Of a stretch of 64,000 bases of DNA, positions 24,054 through 35,938 are shown piece after piece (the stretch's first letter is position 1; each line of letters opens with the position of its first letter). Where the stretch lies: the NCBI RefSeq assembly GCF_963966145.1, contig NC_091049.1, positions 28,086,001-28,150,000 on the forward strand, given 5' to 3'. This stretch comes from Tenebrio molitor (Eukaryota > Arthropoda > Insecta > Coleoptera > Tenebrionidae). A program made the translations under genes and the position numbers. The notes under the pieces were generated by a model. It worked only from the letters and a program-made list of their open reading frames with translations. It did not search any database and was not told where the DNA came from.

Positions 24054-25204
24054 TTATGTTTCCGTTAAGTTTGTCTTCACAATGCAATTAGGTTGAGTGG
24101 GATCAAGCGTCAACATTACTATAAGAATTGAGGTCACAGTTCCAAAAATACTGAAAATGGTCGATTTGTTGATCGAGAAAAATCTTGCGGCGCTAAAATT
24201 GGGAACACTTGTTGTTAAGATGGTAACAAATCTGTCCAGCTCTTGTAGCATTTCGCAATCTACAATTCCTAAAGAGCTGTGGGAGAACAGGACGATAATC
24301 TTCCGGGATTCTTCCACGATGTTATCGCATGTCAGTATCATTATTAATGTGGGTACCTTCAACAGAAGCAAGCCGTAGAGTTAAGATAAACTACAACAAA
24401 AGGAAGACTCACAAATAATATGAGAAGACACAACACTTGAGTGACAACCATATGTATCAGATTTTCATTGATGTATTCTTCCTTTTGCAAATTGAAATCC
24501 AAATAATCGAGGATCTCCAGGGTAGTGAAGCAGATCAAAAGAACGAGGGAGTAGCCGAAGTTGTCGTTGAAGGCGTCGACTACTTTCTTCAGCAAGCATG
24601 CAAAGCGACACATCTGGACCAAATGTGTCAAATTTTGCCTGTGTTCGTAACGTCGCCTCAACCCTTCATATCTCTTGCGGATCATTTCCAGAAGAGTGTT
24701 AATATATAATGTGTAAAAAAACTGTAAGTAAGTTTCGAAAATTTCTACTGAGTACAATTTGAGATAAATCACTCCCAGAACAGAGACCGAAAACCAGTTT
24801 CTGTAGATGCAGCAGGTCCAAAAGATGATTTGTAGACACAGAAATTTGAACAGAACTTTTCGCGTCTGGACATCTTCATCTTGCACCAGATACGATGTTT
24901 CCTTAAGACCTTCGATCAACCTTCTCCAACTGCGCACCTTCGCGGCCTCCACTATTATGCGACAACTGTATGCGCGCCTGAGCCACCCTGCTAAAATGCA
25001 AACTGCGAGTTTGACGAAGTTGAACTTGGAGGAGTTGTCGCTAGAGAAGTACATCAGTCCCACCGGTTTCAACACGAGCCCCACTATCATCAAGACTTGA
25101 TGTATCTGGCGACATCTACTGTTTTCTCTGGTCTCTGCAGAGGGTGGGGTGATTGCGAGGAATCTTCCCGTCTTGAGATAAATATTTAACGAATGGAAAC
25201 TCAT
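24054..25204 (-). CDS. Gr7: gustatory receptor (about 364 aa)
   Basis: Exons 25204-24413 and 24356-24054 (792 and 303 bases), phase-0 intron; exon 2 begins VPTLIMILTCDNIVEES. Start chosen at MSFHSLNIYLKTGRFLA because every paralogue (Gr8-Gr12) starts there; the frame is open further upstream but that stretch is a decayed remnant. Exon 2 has the usual SARFFSINKSTIFSIFG stretch, but the terminal helix reads TSILIVMLTLDP and lacks the QF pair. A hydrophilic tail ending CIVKTNLTET follows. Membrane receptor of taste neurons by family; ligand unknown. Confidence 0.85.
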
Positions 25205-25300
25205 CGAGAGACGAAGCCAATTCTGTTTTGCGAATTTTAAAGGAAGTGATGGCTGCCCAATAAATAACCTATATTGAGAAGGAGCAATAAGTTTATGAAG
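25205..25300 (-). pseudogene. Remnant of a Gr N-terminus upstream of Gr7
   Basis: The frame upstream of Gr7 reads IAPSQYRLFIGQPSLPLKFA. It matches FMAPSQTGLFIGQTSLPSKF upstream of Gr8, which in turn matches the Gr2 N-terminus (GYFIGHTPLPTKI). It is therefore the left-over first few dozen residues of another Gr and not an N-terminal extension of Gr7. Confidence 0.55.
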
Positions 25301-25554
25301 CACGTGTAATACGACTGAAATGCTATCACCAGTAGTGACACGCTAAGCACACAACTAATATATTTTATAGTCTCTTTTTACGGGGAAATTAAATTCTTTT
25401 GCTGACATTTTCCAAACGATGGGAAACAACATTCTGTTCGGATCTACAACTATGTCAGTTTTTACTACACGTAGTTTTTGTCTGTTGATTCTTTTAGAAG
25501 ATAACATTTACATTTGTTAGTTTTTGTAGGACATGTGGGACAACACAGAAATTG

Positions 25555-25630
25555 TTAGAATAAAAACTCTCGACAAAAGAAGAAATTGTCAGTTGGCCAC
25601 GGTTCCAGAAAGATTGAATTTGTAGATCTC
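25555..25630 (-). pseudogene. ABCC intron-6 relic
   Basis: The stretch agaagaaattgtcagttggc followed by cacggttccagaaag matches intron 6 of ABCC-D at 53186-53221. Nothing coding is left. It is one of several such crumbs in Gr spacers. Confidence 0.6.
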
Positions 25631-26089
25631 TTGATTATTATTAGTTTTGCGCCTGCGATTTTTATTCCCGTCAAAACTAATGTAATGTTTGACCTATTAT
25701 TGACAGTGTGCAATATACTGATTGTCATAGTATAGTTCAAATAGGAACATTTCAAAATTTTTTCGGGAAGAGATTGCTATAAGTAAATCAGGATAGTTTA
25801 TTTTTTATTTTGCTTCAGTATTTTTTTTGTTTATTTTGAATCATAATTTTTTATTCTGTGTTTGTACCAAAGGATCTAAATTTAATCCATTCAACACTTT
25901 GAAAATTAAATCGTCGCTGTTTTAAATTCATTAACCAAGTTGAGAAAATGAGCATTGTCATTATTTGTAAAATGCCTGAAACTGTAAAAGCAACTATAGA
26001 TTTTTCCCTCATAAATAATTTAGTCAAACTGCGAGTTAATCATGGACCCAATAGATAGCCTGTTTATTGTGTTAGAAGATAACATTTAC

Positions 26090-26608
26090 AACTGTAGGTT
26101 TTGGAATGTGGAATAGCAAAGAAATCGAAAAAAGAAAAATTCTCGACAAGAGAAAAAATTGTCAGTTGGACACGGTCCCAGAAAGTGGTAACTCATGAGA
26201 GCTAAATACGAAGAAGCAGGACAGGGCCATCCAGAAAGTGAAAGTACAGTGGATGGCATTAGCATGTAGAAAAACGAACTGGGATAGTTATGAAAGTTGT
26301 CAAATCCCACTTTATAATTTCTTCACCATTGAAAGTAAAGTAAAAATATCATAGTGACTGTTACTAAAAGAATCAGTGGAATGTATTAATCTATGCACCC
26401 AATGTCTTTGGCAAAACGATTGAGTATTCTTCCGGCAGAGTGATGGTTGGAGAAGGTCTCCATAAACTACTTTCTTCAACATCGTGTCATGCAGTGTTTT
26501 GCAAGCGTCTACGCAGTACCGAATCAGTACCTTGAGAGTATTGACTAGAAGAAACGCGACTGTCAGAACGGTGTAGATGTACAAACAAGTACTTCTAGAA
26601 AACACCAA
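26090..26608 (-). pseudogene. Decayed ABCC gene fragment (TMD2 and exon 6)
   Basis: Minus-strand frames read STCLYIYTVLTVAFLLVN, then KVLIRYCVDACKTLHDTMLK and KKVVYGD, matching ABCC-D residues around TM7-TM8. The frame then shifts, and the next piece (SSFFYMLMPSTVLSLSGW) matches ABCC-D exon 6 (SSSFYMLNAIYCTLTFWMD). The ABCC-D intron-6 sequence follows near 26140-26190 in the right order. Frameshifts, internal deletions and missing NBDs make this a dead copy. It stands between Gr7 and Gr8. Confidence 0.88.
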
Positions 26609-28156
26609 ACGTCGATTGCTAAAAAAAACATTAAAAAATTAACTGCGTTTTATTTATTTATTTTTTTAAAGTCACAATAGTCAAGAAAAGGAAGCAAAAT
26701 TGAAATTTAACAAAAAAAAATTTCTTTGCTAAACTTATCACTTCAAAAAAAGTGTTGGTAAGGTCCTATTTGTTACACTACTAAAATCAAGCAAAAAACA
26801 TCTCGTTTATAAGGCATTTTACCGCACTTAGGTACTCCTTTAGGGCACTCCTCGCTACGCTCGTCATGCTCTAAACCCGTGCGTGCGATAAAATGCTTCT
26901 TATAAGACTCGTATCATAATATACTATTTACTAATTCTGATAGAGATTTTTATTCTGAAAACAACAATGTAATACATGTGTAACCTCATATAAGAAATTA
27001 AAAAAAAATAACACTACATTTGAAACAAATGACGAGCAAACGATGAAATTTTATTTTAAGTTCAATTGAAAACATTTAATTTTTTTAACCGCCCGGTTTT
27101 TTTGTTTCAATAAAAAAATATAGGTATGAAAAATACGAAACACGTGTTCTTTATTTCATTTTTCATTTTTTGTATCAATTTTTTATTTCAATTTTATATA
27201 ATTTGAAAAAGATACGCAAATTAACTGTGTAGCCTTGGCGAAACCTGGCCAGTATAGCAATAAAAAACCTAACGAAATGTCATAAAACGGGTTATTGTTT
27301 TTTAAATATGGCATAGCCAAACTATACTTCATTTTTCCTATCGTTCGTATTTTTCAAATAACTCGAAAATGAGTGCATAATGACGTATTTGTAAACGCGT
27401 AATTATGATTTTGTGCAAATTTTAATTTTAAACTGGCCTTTCAGAATGTTACGAGCAGATTTCACAACCCATCTCTTCTTTTGTCCTTGATAACCTCTAC
27501 TCATTGGGCGTGTTCAACTCCACCCACTAACCTTGACTTCGAGAAGGTCGATTCATTGGCCGTTTTAAACCATGACCCATTTTTTTTCGCAATGCGACTC
27601 CAAAGTATAATTTGTTTCCAGATTTTCATCTAACTTTTACGTGTTAATAATTTGCTCTCTTGGTCTAGACCTAGAGTGTCAATATTGTTACGAATATAAT
27701 GTTGATTGGGTGTAATGAATTAATAGCTTATTATGATACAAGTTCATAAGCCTGCAATTAAGTAACACACTTAAAGTGACGATATTTTAATAGTGCTATT
27801 TTTTTTTGTTGCTAACAAACTGCTAATCTTCCATGTTGTGAAGAAGTTGTATAGCTTTTTTGATTGTTTTGCTTTGAATCCAAGTGAATTTATTTGAAAT
27901 GAAAGGATACGAATGTTACTTCTGACAATATTTTTTATTTAAATTTGATGGAAATCTTCCTTACAATTCAGAATAAAATACAGAAAAATACATAAGAAAT
28001 AAAAACAAACTGTTCTTGAACGGTGTTGGTTATGCTAATAACAATAAATGTGAATGACACATCTCTCAAGAACTTATTTTTTGGTGCTGCAATTTCGTGA
28101 ATCGAAATGACAATCATCACACCTGTGTTTTATATAATTTTATAAAATTGTGTTGA
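26609..28156. other. Spacer upstream of the ABCC relic to the 3' side of Gr8
   Basis: No gene. Contains an imperfect palindromic MITE-like piece at about 26800-26925 (cgtttataaggcattttacc ... gataaaatgcttcttataag), related to 23905-24030. The shared Gr-spacer block 1 lies at 27430-27605. Confidence 0.5.
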
Positions 28157-29313
28157 TTATGTTTCCGTTAAGTTTGTCTTCACAATGCAATCAGGTTGAG
28201 CGGGATCAAGCGTCAACATAACTATAAGAAATGTGGCCACAGTTCCAAAAATACTGAAAATGGTGGATCTGTTGATCGGGAAATATCCTGCGGCACTAAA
28301 ACAGGGAGCATTTGTTGTCAAGATGGTAAGAAATCTGTCCAGATCTTGTCGCATTTTGCAATCTACAATTCCTAAAGAGCTGTGGGACACCAGAAAGATA
28401 ATCTTCCGCGACTCTTCCACGATGTTATCGCATGTCAGTATCATCATTAATGTGGGTACCTTCAACAGTAGCAAGCCGTAGAGTTAAGATAAACTACACC
28501 AATAGGAAGACTCACGAATGATTGGAGAATAAACAACACTTGAGTGACAACCATTTGTATCAGATTTGCATCGCCATATTCTTCCACTTGCAAATTGAAA
28601 TCCAAATAATTGAGGATCTGCAGAGTGGTGAAACTGATCAAAAGAATGAGGGAGTAGCCGAAGGTGTCGTTGAAGGCGTCGACTGCTTTGTTCAGCGAAC
28701 ATGCAAAGCGACTCAACTGGGCCAAATGTGGCCCATTTTGAAAAAATCTGTGTTCGCAACGTCGCCTCAACCCTTCATATCTCTTGCGGATCATTTCCAA
28801 AAGAGTGTAAATATATAATGTGTAAAAAAACTGTAAGTAAGATTCGAAAATATTTACTGAGAACCATTTGAGATAAATCACTCCCACAACAGTGACCGAG
28901 AACCAGTTTCTGTAGATGGTGCAGGCCCAAAAAATGATTTGTGGAACCAAAAACTTGAAGAGAACTTTGCCCGACTGAATGTCTTCATCTGGCACCAGAT
29001 GCGATGTTCCCTTAAGACCTTCGATCAACCTTCTCCAACTGCGCACCTTTGAGGTCTCCAAAATGATGCGACAATTGAACGCGCACCAGATCCACTCTGC
29101 TAAAATGCAAACTGCGATTTTGACGAAGTTGAGCTTGGCAAAGGAATCTTTATAGTAGTCCATCGATGCCATCACTCCCATCACTATCACCACTATCATC
29201 AAGACTTGGTGCAGCTGGCGACATCTGCTGGGTTCTTCGGTGTCTGTAGAGGGTGGGGTGATTGCGAGGAATCTTCCCGTCTTGAGATAAATATTTAACG
29301 AAGAGAAACTCAT
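28157..29313 (-). CDS. Gr8: gustatory receptor (about 366 aa)
   Basis: Exons 29313-28516 and 28459-28157 (798 and 303 bases), phase-0 intron; exon 2 starts VPTLMMILTCDNIVEES. Start at MSFSSLNIYLKTGRFLA as in the paralogues. The second exon has SAAGYFPINRSTIFSIFG and ends in a helix TFLIVMLTLDP with no QF pair, then the tail CIVKTNLTET. Reading frame and splice sites intact. Related most closely to Gr7, Gr9 and Gr10. Taste-neuron membrane receptor by family; ligand unknown. Confidence 0.86.
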
Positions 29314-29432
29314 CGAAAGAAGAAGCGACACCCGTTACAAGGAAAATTTCTTCTGGAGCGCGTATCAAGCTCCAACACAGGAGAGTAAACTGGTAATAAC
29401 GCCTTTGTAAGGTGTTATCGTATGATTCTGAA

Positions 29433-29690
29433 TTAACAAGGCAAAGCACTCACAACTCTTACACAGTTGAAAAATGAGTAAAATCTCTTGTTTATTGTAT
29501 ATTTAGCAACGACAAGTGTCAAAATTGTGAAGAGCAGAATATTACAGAAGCACCAATTCTCTCCAGCGAATTTTGAAGGGAGTGACGTCTGCCCAATAAA
29601 TAATCCAGTTTGAGAAGGAGCCATAAATTTATACATTTCATGTGATATGATTGAAACGCCATCACTAGTAGCGACACGCGAAGCACACAA
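29433..29690 (-). pseudogene. Gr N-terminal exon fragment
   Basis: Minus-strand frame reads GLFIGQTSLPSKFAGENW and then NILLFTILTLVVAKYTINKR. It aligns with Gr2 residues ~12-60 (GYFIGHTPLPTKI ... HIVLFALLTFALVKVF). The frame stops where Gr2 continues, and no downstream Gr exons in this frame are found before Gr8. It is a remnant of a separate, Gr2-like receptor. Confidence 0.7.
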
Positions 29691-29879
29691 CTAACACATT
29701 GTAAAAAGTTTCTTTTTTCAAGAAATTACATTTTTTAAGGACATTTTCCAAACGATGGGAAATAACGTTTTGTTCGGATCTACACCTGTGTCAGTTTTTA
29801 CAGCACATGAAACTTGTTTTTGTCCGTTGATTCGTTTAGAAGATAACATTTACAATTGTTAGTTTTAGTATGTGGGACA

Positions 29880-29960
29880 ACAAAGGAATCGATAGAAGAA
29901 AAACTCTAGACAAGTGTAGCAATTGTCAGTTAGTCACAGTTTCGGAAAGATTTAATTTGT
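29880..29960 (-). pseudogene. ABCC intron-6 relic
   Basis: Sequence caattgtcagttagtcacag followed by tttcggaaaga is a degraded copy of the ABCC-D intron-6 segment (aaattgtcagttggacaaga ttccagaaag). Same position in the Gr unit as the relics at 25555 and 33330. Confidence 0.45.
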
Positions 29961-30763
29961 AAATCTCTTAGTTATCAGTTTTGGGGCTGCGATTTTCTTT
30001 CCAGTCATAATAACTGTAATGTTTGACATATTATTGACAGTCTGCATTTTACTGATTGTCATAGCTTACTTTAAATAGTAAAATTTCAAAATTAAGACTT
30101 TTTTCTGGAAGAGATTGCTATAAATCAGAACAATTATTTTGAATCATAATTTCTTATTCTGTGTTTGTACCAAAAGATCTAAATTAAATCCATTCAACAC
30201 TTTGATAATTAAATTATTGCTGTTCTAAGTTCAATCAACAAAGCTTCGAGAATGAGACAAGAAAATGAATCCCAAAAGATCCAGCATTTCATTTGCAAAC
30301 AACGATCTTATTCAACCATGGAGCCATGGAAAAACCTTATTTTATGTGCTGTAATTTGGTGAATCGAAATGACAAAACAATTATCACACCCGTGTTTAAT
30401 GACGAGTTACGATACCAGAAATATTATCGTAACGGCTGCAAGCGGTTTTATAATAGCGATAGAAAAATTAATAGTTACCATGTTGGTACTGACTCTTCAG
30501 CCAGATTCCTCTAAAATCTAGAGGATTCTGGCAGCGTCAGCCAATACGCACAAATGTGTCAAAGTGGAAAAGTGATTCATTTGATTTTTGCCAACCGTCA
30601 TAAATTCCTGTAATTTTAAAATTCCTGCAAAGGCGCAAAATACAAAAAATAGAATATGAAAAACTCGTTTAATAAGTCGTTTATTCCATCCGTCTTCGCG
30701 CTCTTGGACTCATGAAATAAACGCTTATAAAACTCGTTTTTTTACACAATTATAGGTGTTTTA

Positions 30764-31864
30764 TACAGGGTGTCTCAGCTAAGATTTTCGAGCCTAATTA
30801 CTTAGTTATTTTCCAGCGCATTTTTGTGAAATTTAAAATGCAGATATTTTAGACAGCGAAGAACAAAATTCCATTAATGCAATCACCCAAGTCCGTAATT
30901 TTTACATGCCTTTTTAAAATCAATTAAGATTTACATAAAAAATGTATCGTCCTTGAAAGATGTCTGGTTTGGAAGAAAGAAGCAAAAAACTGTGTTAAAC
31001 GTGGCTGCAAATGCAAGAACGTAGGCGCGTATGAAACAAACGCGCTATTTTGCAGAATTTTGGTTATCCCTTTTCGCAGAAGCGCAAGTGACATATTTGA
31101 CGTTTATCTTGCTAACCTCACAAACACTTACAAAGTTAAAGACAACATTTGGACGTAATTTATTATACTGGATGCTTTAATTATTCCATAAAGGACTAAA
31201 ACACGATCGGGATATTTTAGCAAGGTAATTTAGTTCACGTACGTTTCCTGTGTCTTCAAATAAATTGACGACTCTCTTAACCTTACATTTTTTAAAGCCT
31301 ACATTCCGATAGTGTTCCACGAAAAAACGAACTGCGTCATTAAAGTTCTTACGACACTCTCCATAGGCAAAATGTTTTTCATTTTTCAACAATATTGAAA
31401 TTTCTGCCGCTGTAGTCTATTTTTAGAGTATTTCCAATAAATTTTCACAATTTGACGATTCTAATAAAGCGCGCCCAATTTTGACAGACTTTAAAGGTGT
31501 ACAAAATGTAGCTTGGCAATTAATCATCAATTGTTTCAAAAGGTAACTGCTTCTTAAAAACCTTCAAATTTTACATTAAATTTTTAACGACAAAATCTAA
31601 TCTTTTCGTTGAATCAGACAAGTGATTTACTTAATTGTTTGTGTAGACCCCTATTTTTTAATGTTTAACAATCTAATAATAATCGCGCATAATTTTCGAT
31701 AAAGGAAACAAGTACTAAAATTACATTTTTTAACCTGTGGTAATTTTATTATTACTAATTGTACCTTGACGGTCTAAAATATTTGCATTTTAAATTTCAT
31801 AAAAATCCGTTGGCAAATAACCGAGATATTAGGCTCGAAAATCTTAGCTGAAACATCCTGTATA
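30764..31864 (-). mobile_element. Mariner-like TIR element, about 1.1 kb, copy 1
   Basis: Ends: cagggtgtctcagctaagat on the left and, inverted, caggatgtttcagctaagat on the right. The inverted match runs on through tttcgagcctaat and further for roughly 100 bases. TA at both flanks. The only coding trace is a 71-codon minus-strand frame at 31177-31392. A second copy of the same family spans 41799-46426. Confidence 0.8.
31177..31392 (-). CDS. Short HTH-type transposase N-terminus remnant (71 codons)
   Basis: Reads FAYGECRKNFNDAVRFFVEH then KVKRVVNLFEDTGNVRE. This pattern (Y-G-x-C ... A-x-x-x-x-x-x-Y ... V-x-x-x-F-x-x-T-G-x-V) is that of the helix-turn-helix DUF4817 type found at the N-terminus of insect mariner-like transposases. 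No catalytic DDE domain follows. The same sequence, also degenerate, occurs in the second copy of the element near 45779-45940. A decayed transposase piece; no independent gene function is claimed. Confidence 0.55.
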   Translation of the reverse strand: MLKNEKHFAYGECRKNFNDAVRFFVEHYRNVGFKKCKVKRVVNLFEDTGNVRELNYLAKISRSCFSPLWNN

Positions 31865-31885
31865 ATTTTATGAAAACGTGTTGAT

Positions 31886-33030
31886 TTATGTTTCCGTTAA
31901 ATTTGTCTTCACAATGCAATTAGGTTGAGTGGGATCAAGCGTCAACATTATTATAAGAAATGAGGTCACAGTTCCAAAAATACTGAAAATGGTCGATTTG
32001 TTGATCGAGAAAAATCTTGCCGCGGTAAAATGGGGAACACTTGTTGTTAAGATGGTAAGAAGTCGGTCCAGATCTTGTCGCATTTCGCAATCTACAATTC
32101 CTAAAGTGCTGTGGGAGACCAGGAAGATAATCTTCTGAGACTCTTCCACGATGTTATCGCATGTCAGTATCATCATTAATGTTGGTACCTTCAACAGTAG
32201 CAAGCCGTAAAATTAAGATAAACTACAATAATAGAAAGACTCACAAATAATAGGAGAACCGACAACACTTGACTGACAAACAGTTCAATCAGATATTCAT
32301 TGCTATATTCTTCCAAATTGAAATCCAAATAATTGAGGCTCTCCAGGGTGACGTAACAGATCAAAAGAACGAGGGAGTAGCCGAAGTTGTCGTTGAAGGT
32401 GTCGACTATTTTGTTCAGCGAGCATGCAAGGCCACTCATCTGGACCAAATGTCGCCGATTTCGTAAAAATCTGTGTTCGTAACGTCGCCTCAACCCTTCA
32501 TATCTCTTGCGGATCATTTCCAAAAGAGTGCAAATATATAATGTGTAAAAAAAGTAAATTTCGAAAATTTCTACTGAGGAGAATTTTATAAAAATCACTC
32601 CCACGACAGAGACAGCGAACCAGACGTTGCAGATGCAACAGACCCAAAAGATGATTTGTGGACCCAAAAACTTGAACAGAACTTTTCGCGTGTGAACCTC
32701 TTCATCTTGCACCAGACACGATGTTTCCTTGAGATCTTTTATCAATCTTCTCCAACCGCGCATCCTCGAAGCCTCCACAATTATGCGACAACTGAACGCG
32801 CACAACATCCACTCTGCTAAAATGAGAGCTGCGATTTTGACAAAGTTAAAATCGGAGAAGGCTTCTTTATAGTAGTACGTCGATCCCAGCGTTCCCATCA
32901 CGAGCCCCACTATCATCAAGACTTGATATATCTGGCGACATTTGCTGTGTTCTCTGATCTCTGTAGAGGGAGGGGTGATTGCGAGGAATCTTCCAGTCTT
33001 GAGATAAAAATTTAACAAATGGAAACTCAT
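31886..33030 (-). CDS. Gr9: gustatory receptor (about 362 aa)
   Basis: Exons 33030-32245 and 32188-31886 (786 and 303 bases), phase-0 intron. Start MSFHLLNFYLKTGRFLA; the frame is open for another 66 codons upstream, as in Gr10, but the shared upstream part has no Gr character. Nearly identical to Gr10, with two small in-frame deletions in exon 1 (near YFFYTLY and NLEEYSN), four codons in all. The terminal helix reads TSFLIIMLTLDP and lacks the QF pair. Frame intact. It is the minus-strand member of a recently duplicated Gr pair unit. Confidence 0.86.
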
Positions 33031-33329
33031 CGAGAGGAACCCAACTCTGTTTTGCGAATTTTGAATGGAGAGATGTCTGCCCAATAAGTAACTTAGTTTG
33101 AGAAGGAGCTTTTGTAATACGGCTGAAACGCTATTACTAGTGTTGACACTGACATATTTTAAAAATATTGTTTTTACTGGGAAATTACATTTTTTTCCTG
33201 ATATTTTCCAAACGATGAGAAAGAACATGTTGCTCGAATGTCAGTTTTTACTACTAGTTTTTGTCTGTTGATTCTTTTAGAAGATAACATTTACAAGGGT
33301 TAGTTATAGTATGTGAGACACTCTCGATA

Positions 33330-33385
33330 AGAGGAGAAATTGTCAGCTGGCTACGGTTGCAGGGAAATTTAATTGGTAGATTTTT
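33330..33385 (-). pseudogene. ABCC intron-6 relic
   Basis: agaggagaaattgtcagctg with gctacggttgcaggg following resembles the ABCC-D intron-6 segment. The copy at 40003-40058 is the duplicate from the sister block. Confidence 0.4.
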
Positions 33386-33868
33386 TGGTGATTAGTTTTG
33401 CCGCAGCGATTTTCATTCCCGTCACAGTAACTGTAACGTTTGACTCATTATTCACAGTCTGCAATATACTGATTGTCATGGTTTAGTTTATATAGTAAAA
33501 TTTCAAAATTAAAACTTTTTTCGGGAAGAGATTGCTATAAATCAGAACAATTATTTTAAATGACAAGTTCTTGTTCTGTGTTTGTAGCAAAATACCTAAA
33601 TTAAATCCATTCAGCACTTTGATAATTAAATCACCGGCTGTTGTAAATTCAATCAACCAAGCTTGGAGAATGAGACAAGAAAATGAATCCGAAAAAATCC
33701 AGCAAGTTGTCATAGTTTGTTAAATGCAACTATAGATTTTTTCCTCATAAATAATTTAGTCAAACTGCGAGCTAATCATGAACCCAATAGATCAACAATT
33801 GTGACACGTGAAATAAGTTTCAAACGTCAAACGAGCTCAGCACACTGCGACGTTAACACTAATTTACC

Positions 33869-34955
33869 GTGACTATACAATTTTTTTGCCTTTTATTCAA
33901 AATTGGTCACATTTTTACCTTATCCCCGTCGTCAATTAAACCAAAACAAACCACTTGGTTCCGAAAGTTATATTATTTATTAATTTTTGCAGTTCTAGCA
34001 ACAGGTACGATATCAATTTTAATTCTGAAAAAGTTCTACAAAAGCTCCGTTGTAATGAAAATAATTGTGACTACAGCTCTAGACATCTCTGTTATCGCAT
34101 TTCGTTTCCAAACAACGACCATGTCGAATTTGTGGAATGTGGATTCATGGAAAAATCTTTTGGAGAGCTTGAAAGTCAATGGATATTTGATCAAAACTGA
34201 CAAAAGGAAAGACAACAGAAAAGAGTATTTGGTCTTTGCTGCTGTTACTCTTCTACATGGGATAGATGAAGATTTTACTCCTTTACACGTTTCTTCTTTG
34301 TGTCATCGATAACATGCTACGAATGAGATATAAAGCCTTGTGGTTAAGGATTTACAACTTTTTGAAGAAGAAATCACCAGTTTGCGACAAGAACTTTCTT
34401 GATTTTCTCGACTGGGTCGAATCTACAATGAATCTTCTGAAAAATACTGTCCAAATCTGCAACAGCTTGTTCGGTGGGAGCATTTGTTGGATAATCTCAT
34501 TTACAACGTTCCACATCTTAAACTACACCTACAACCTCTTGTACAATTCATCCCTTTACAATTCGAGCCATGTGATTTTTTTACGATGTTTATTTTTCAT
34601 TGGAATTTTGTAAGTCTCGTCAGGCTTCCGTGTTCTATTCTGACGTTTCCTTCTTCCAGTTGGTCACATCTGTGTTGCTCCTGTTGTGTCATTCTGTGAC
34701 TCGTGAAGCTGAGAGAATCGTGTCGCTTTGCTATGGTGTCAAATGGAGATTCGAGCATGTCTCAAAAGCCGAAGAAGAGAAATTTTATCAGTTCGGAAAT
34801 TTTGTGTTCCACAGCGTTACCCTATTTCGAGCGGCAATCTTCTTTTAGATTTCTAGCAGAACAATTCTCGACATGTTGTGGATCATTTGCAATTTTCTTA
34901 TTCTTTTCATCCAGTTTCACGACAAAGATGATCAATTTGAAGTTAATGTACATTT
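33869..34955 (+). pseudogene. Gr5 pseudogene (relative of Gr4 and Gr6)
   Basis: Aligns with Gr4 and Gr6 along the full length but carries several lesions. The start codon position reads GTG. Around 34264 about 100 bases are deleted, which shifts the frame right after LLHGI. In the run in front of acgatgtttatt near 34575 one T is missing, a second frameshift close to the exon end. In exon 2 (from about 34660) the frame stops at TAG where Gr4 has the FFHIS motif. The intron and the exon-2 part VTREAERIVSLCYGVKW are still recognisable. Not expected to give a receptor. Confidence 0.9.
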
Positions 34956-35938
34956 ACATAATTTCATTCATTTCAGCTTAATTTAAATTATGATTAATTC
35001 TAATTTTGTTCAAATTTTAAATTTAAACAAGCTTTTCAGAATGTTACGAGTGGATTTCATAACCCACCGCTTCTTTTGTCCTTGATGGCCTCTACTCACT
35101 AGGCGTGATCAACTCCACCCACTAACCTTGACTTTGAGAAGCTCCATTCATTGGCCGCTTTTAAGCATGGCCCACTTTTGTCCGCAATGCAACTCCAAAG
35201 TATAGTTTGTTTCTAGATTTTCATCGCACTTTTACATGTTAACAGCACAAACAAAAACTCCATTAGATTAATCTGACAATGAATGTATGTATGTATTTTC
35301 TTTTCTACTAAGTAAGTATTTAATAATTTACCTTCTTGGTCTGGAATATCGATATTGTATCTAATATAAATTTGGTTGGGTGGAATGCATTAATAGTATA
35401 TTATGCACCGAGGGAGTGAAGTGGATGATTTTTACCCGAGCTACAATTTGTTGCCCGAGGGTTCTACAAAGCACTGAGGGTAAAAATCATTCACTCCCGA
35501 GGTCCATATACGAGTACTATTTTTTGCACGACTCACCGATTTTAATAGAAAAAAGCCGAAAATTTGTAAATTATCACTAACTGTCAAGCTAAATTGAAGT
35601 GTCATGTTGACAGTTAAAAATAATTTTTAACCTTTCGGCTTTTTTCAATTAAAATTTTTGAATCGTGCAAATAATAGTATCTGCACCTCGGGAATGCATT
35701 ATTGTTACCGTCGTTGCTTTGTAGGACCCTCGAGCTTCGCCTTCGGGCTACAAACTGTACCTCGAGTGAAAAAAAAATATATTCGAAATAAATATGTACC
35801 ATAAAATGTTGAATAGGCTATGGTTTTTTGCCCAAGGGGAAAAAAGATGACTAAAAGCTTGAGTTGGTTGCGGTTTTTTGCCCAAGGGGAAAAAAGAGCT
35901 ACTTTACTCCATACAATCAGGGAGTAAAGTTGCTCATT
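34956..35938. mobile_element. Spacer with an inverted-repeat MITE near 35515-35680
   Basis: Gr-spacer block 1 is at 35025-35205. Then tattttttgcacgactcacc (35518 on) pairs with gaatcgtgcaaataata (to 35673). The inner parts aaaaagccgaaaatttgta and acctttcggctttttt also pair. The element is about 155 bp with arms of about 45. Its surroundings (35400-35520, 35690-35765) carry further gaggtt/cctcgag-rich inverted pieces, and a 26-base gttttttgcccaaggggaaa motif is repeated at 35823 and 35873. Confidence 0.55.

Noticed and set aside
33031..33228. 66-residue N-terminal extension of Gr9 (and the same in Gr10)
   Set aside because: The extension is shared only because the block is duplicated, has no Gr character, and all paralogues start at MSFH/MSFS; the extra frame is chance.
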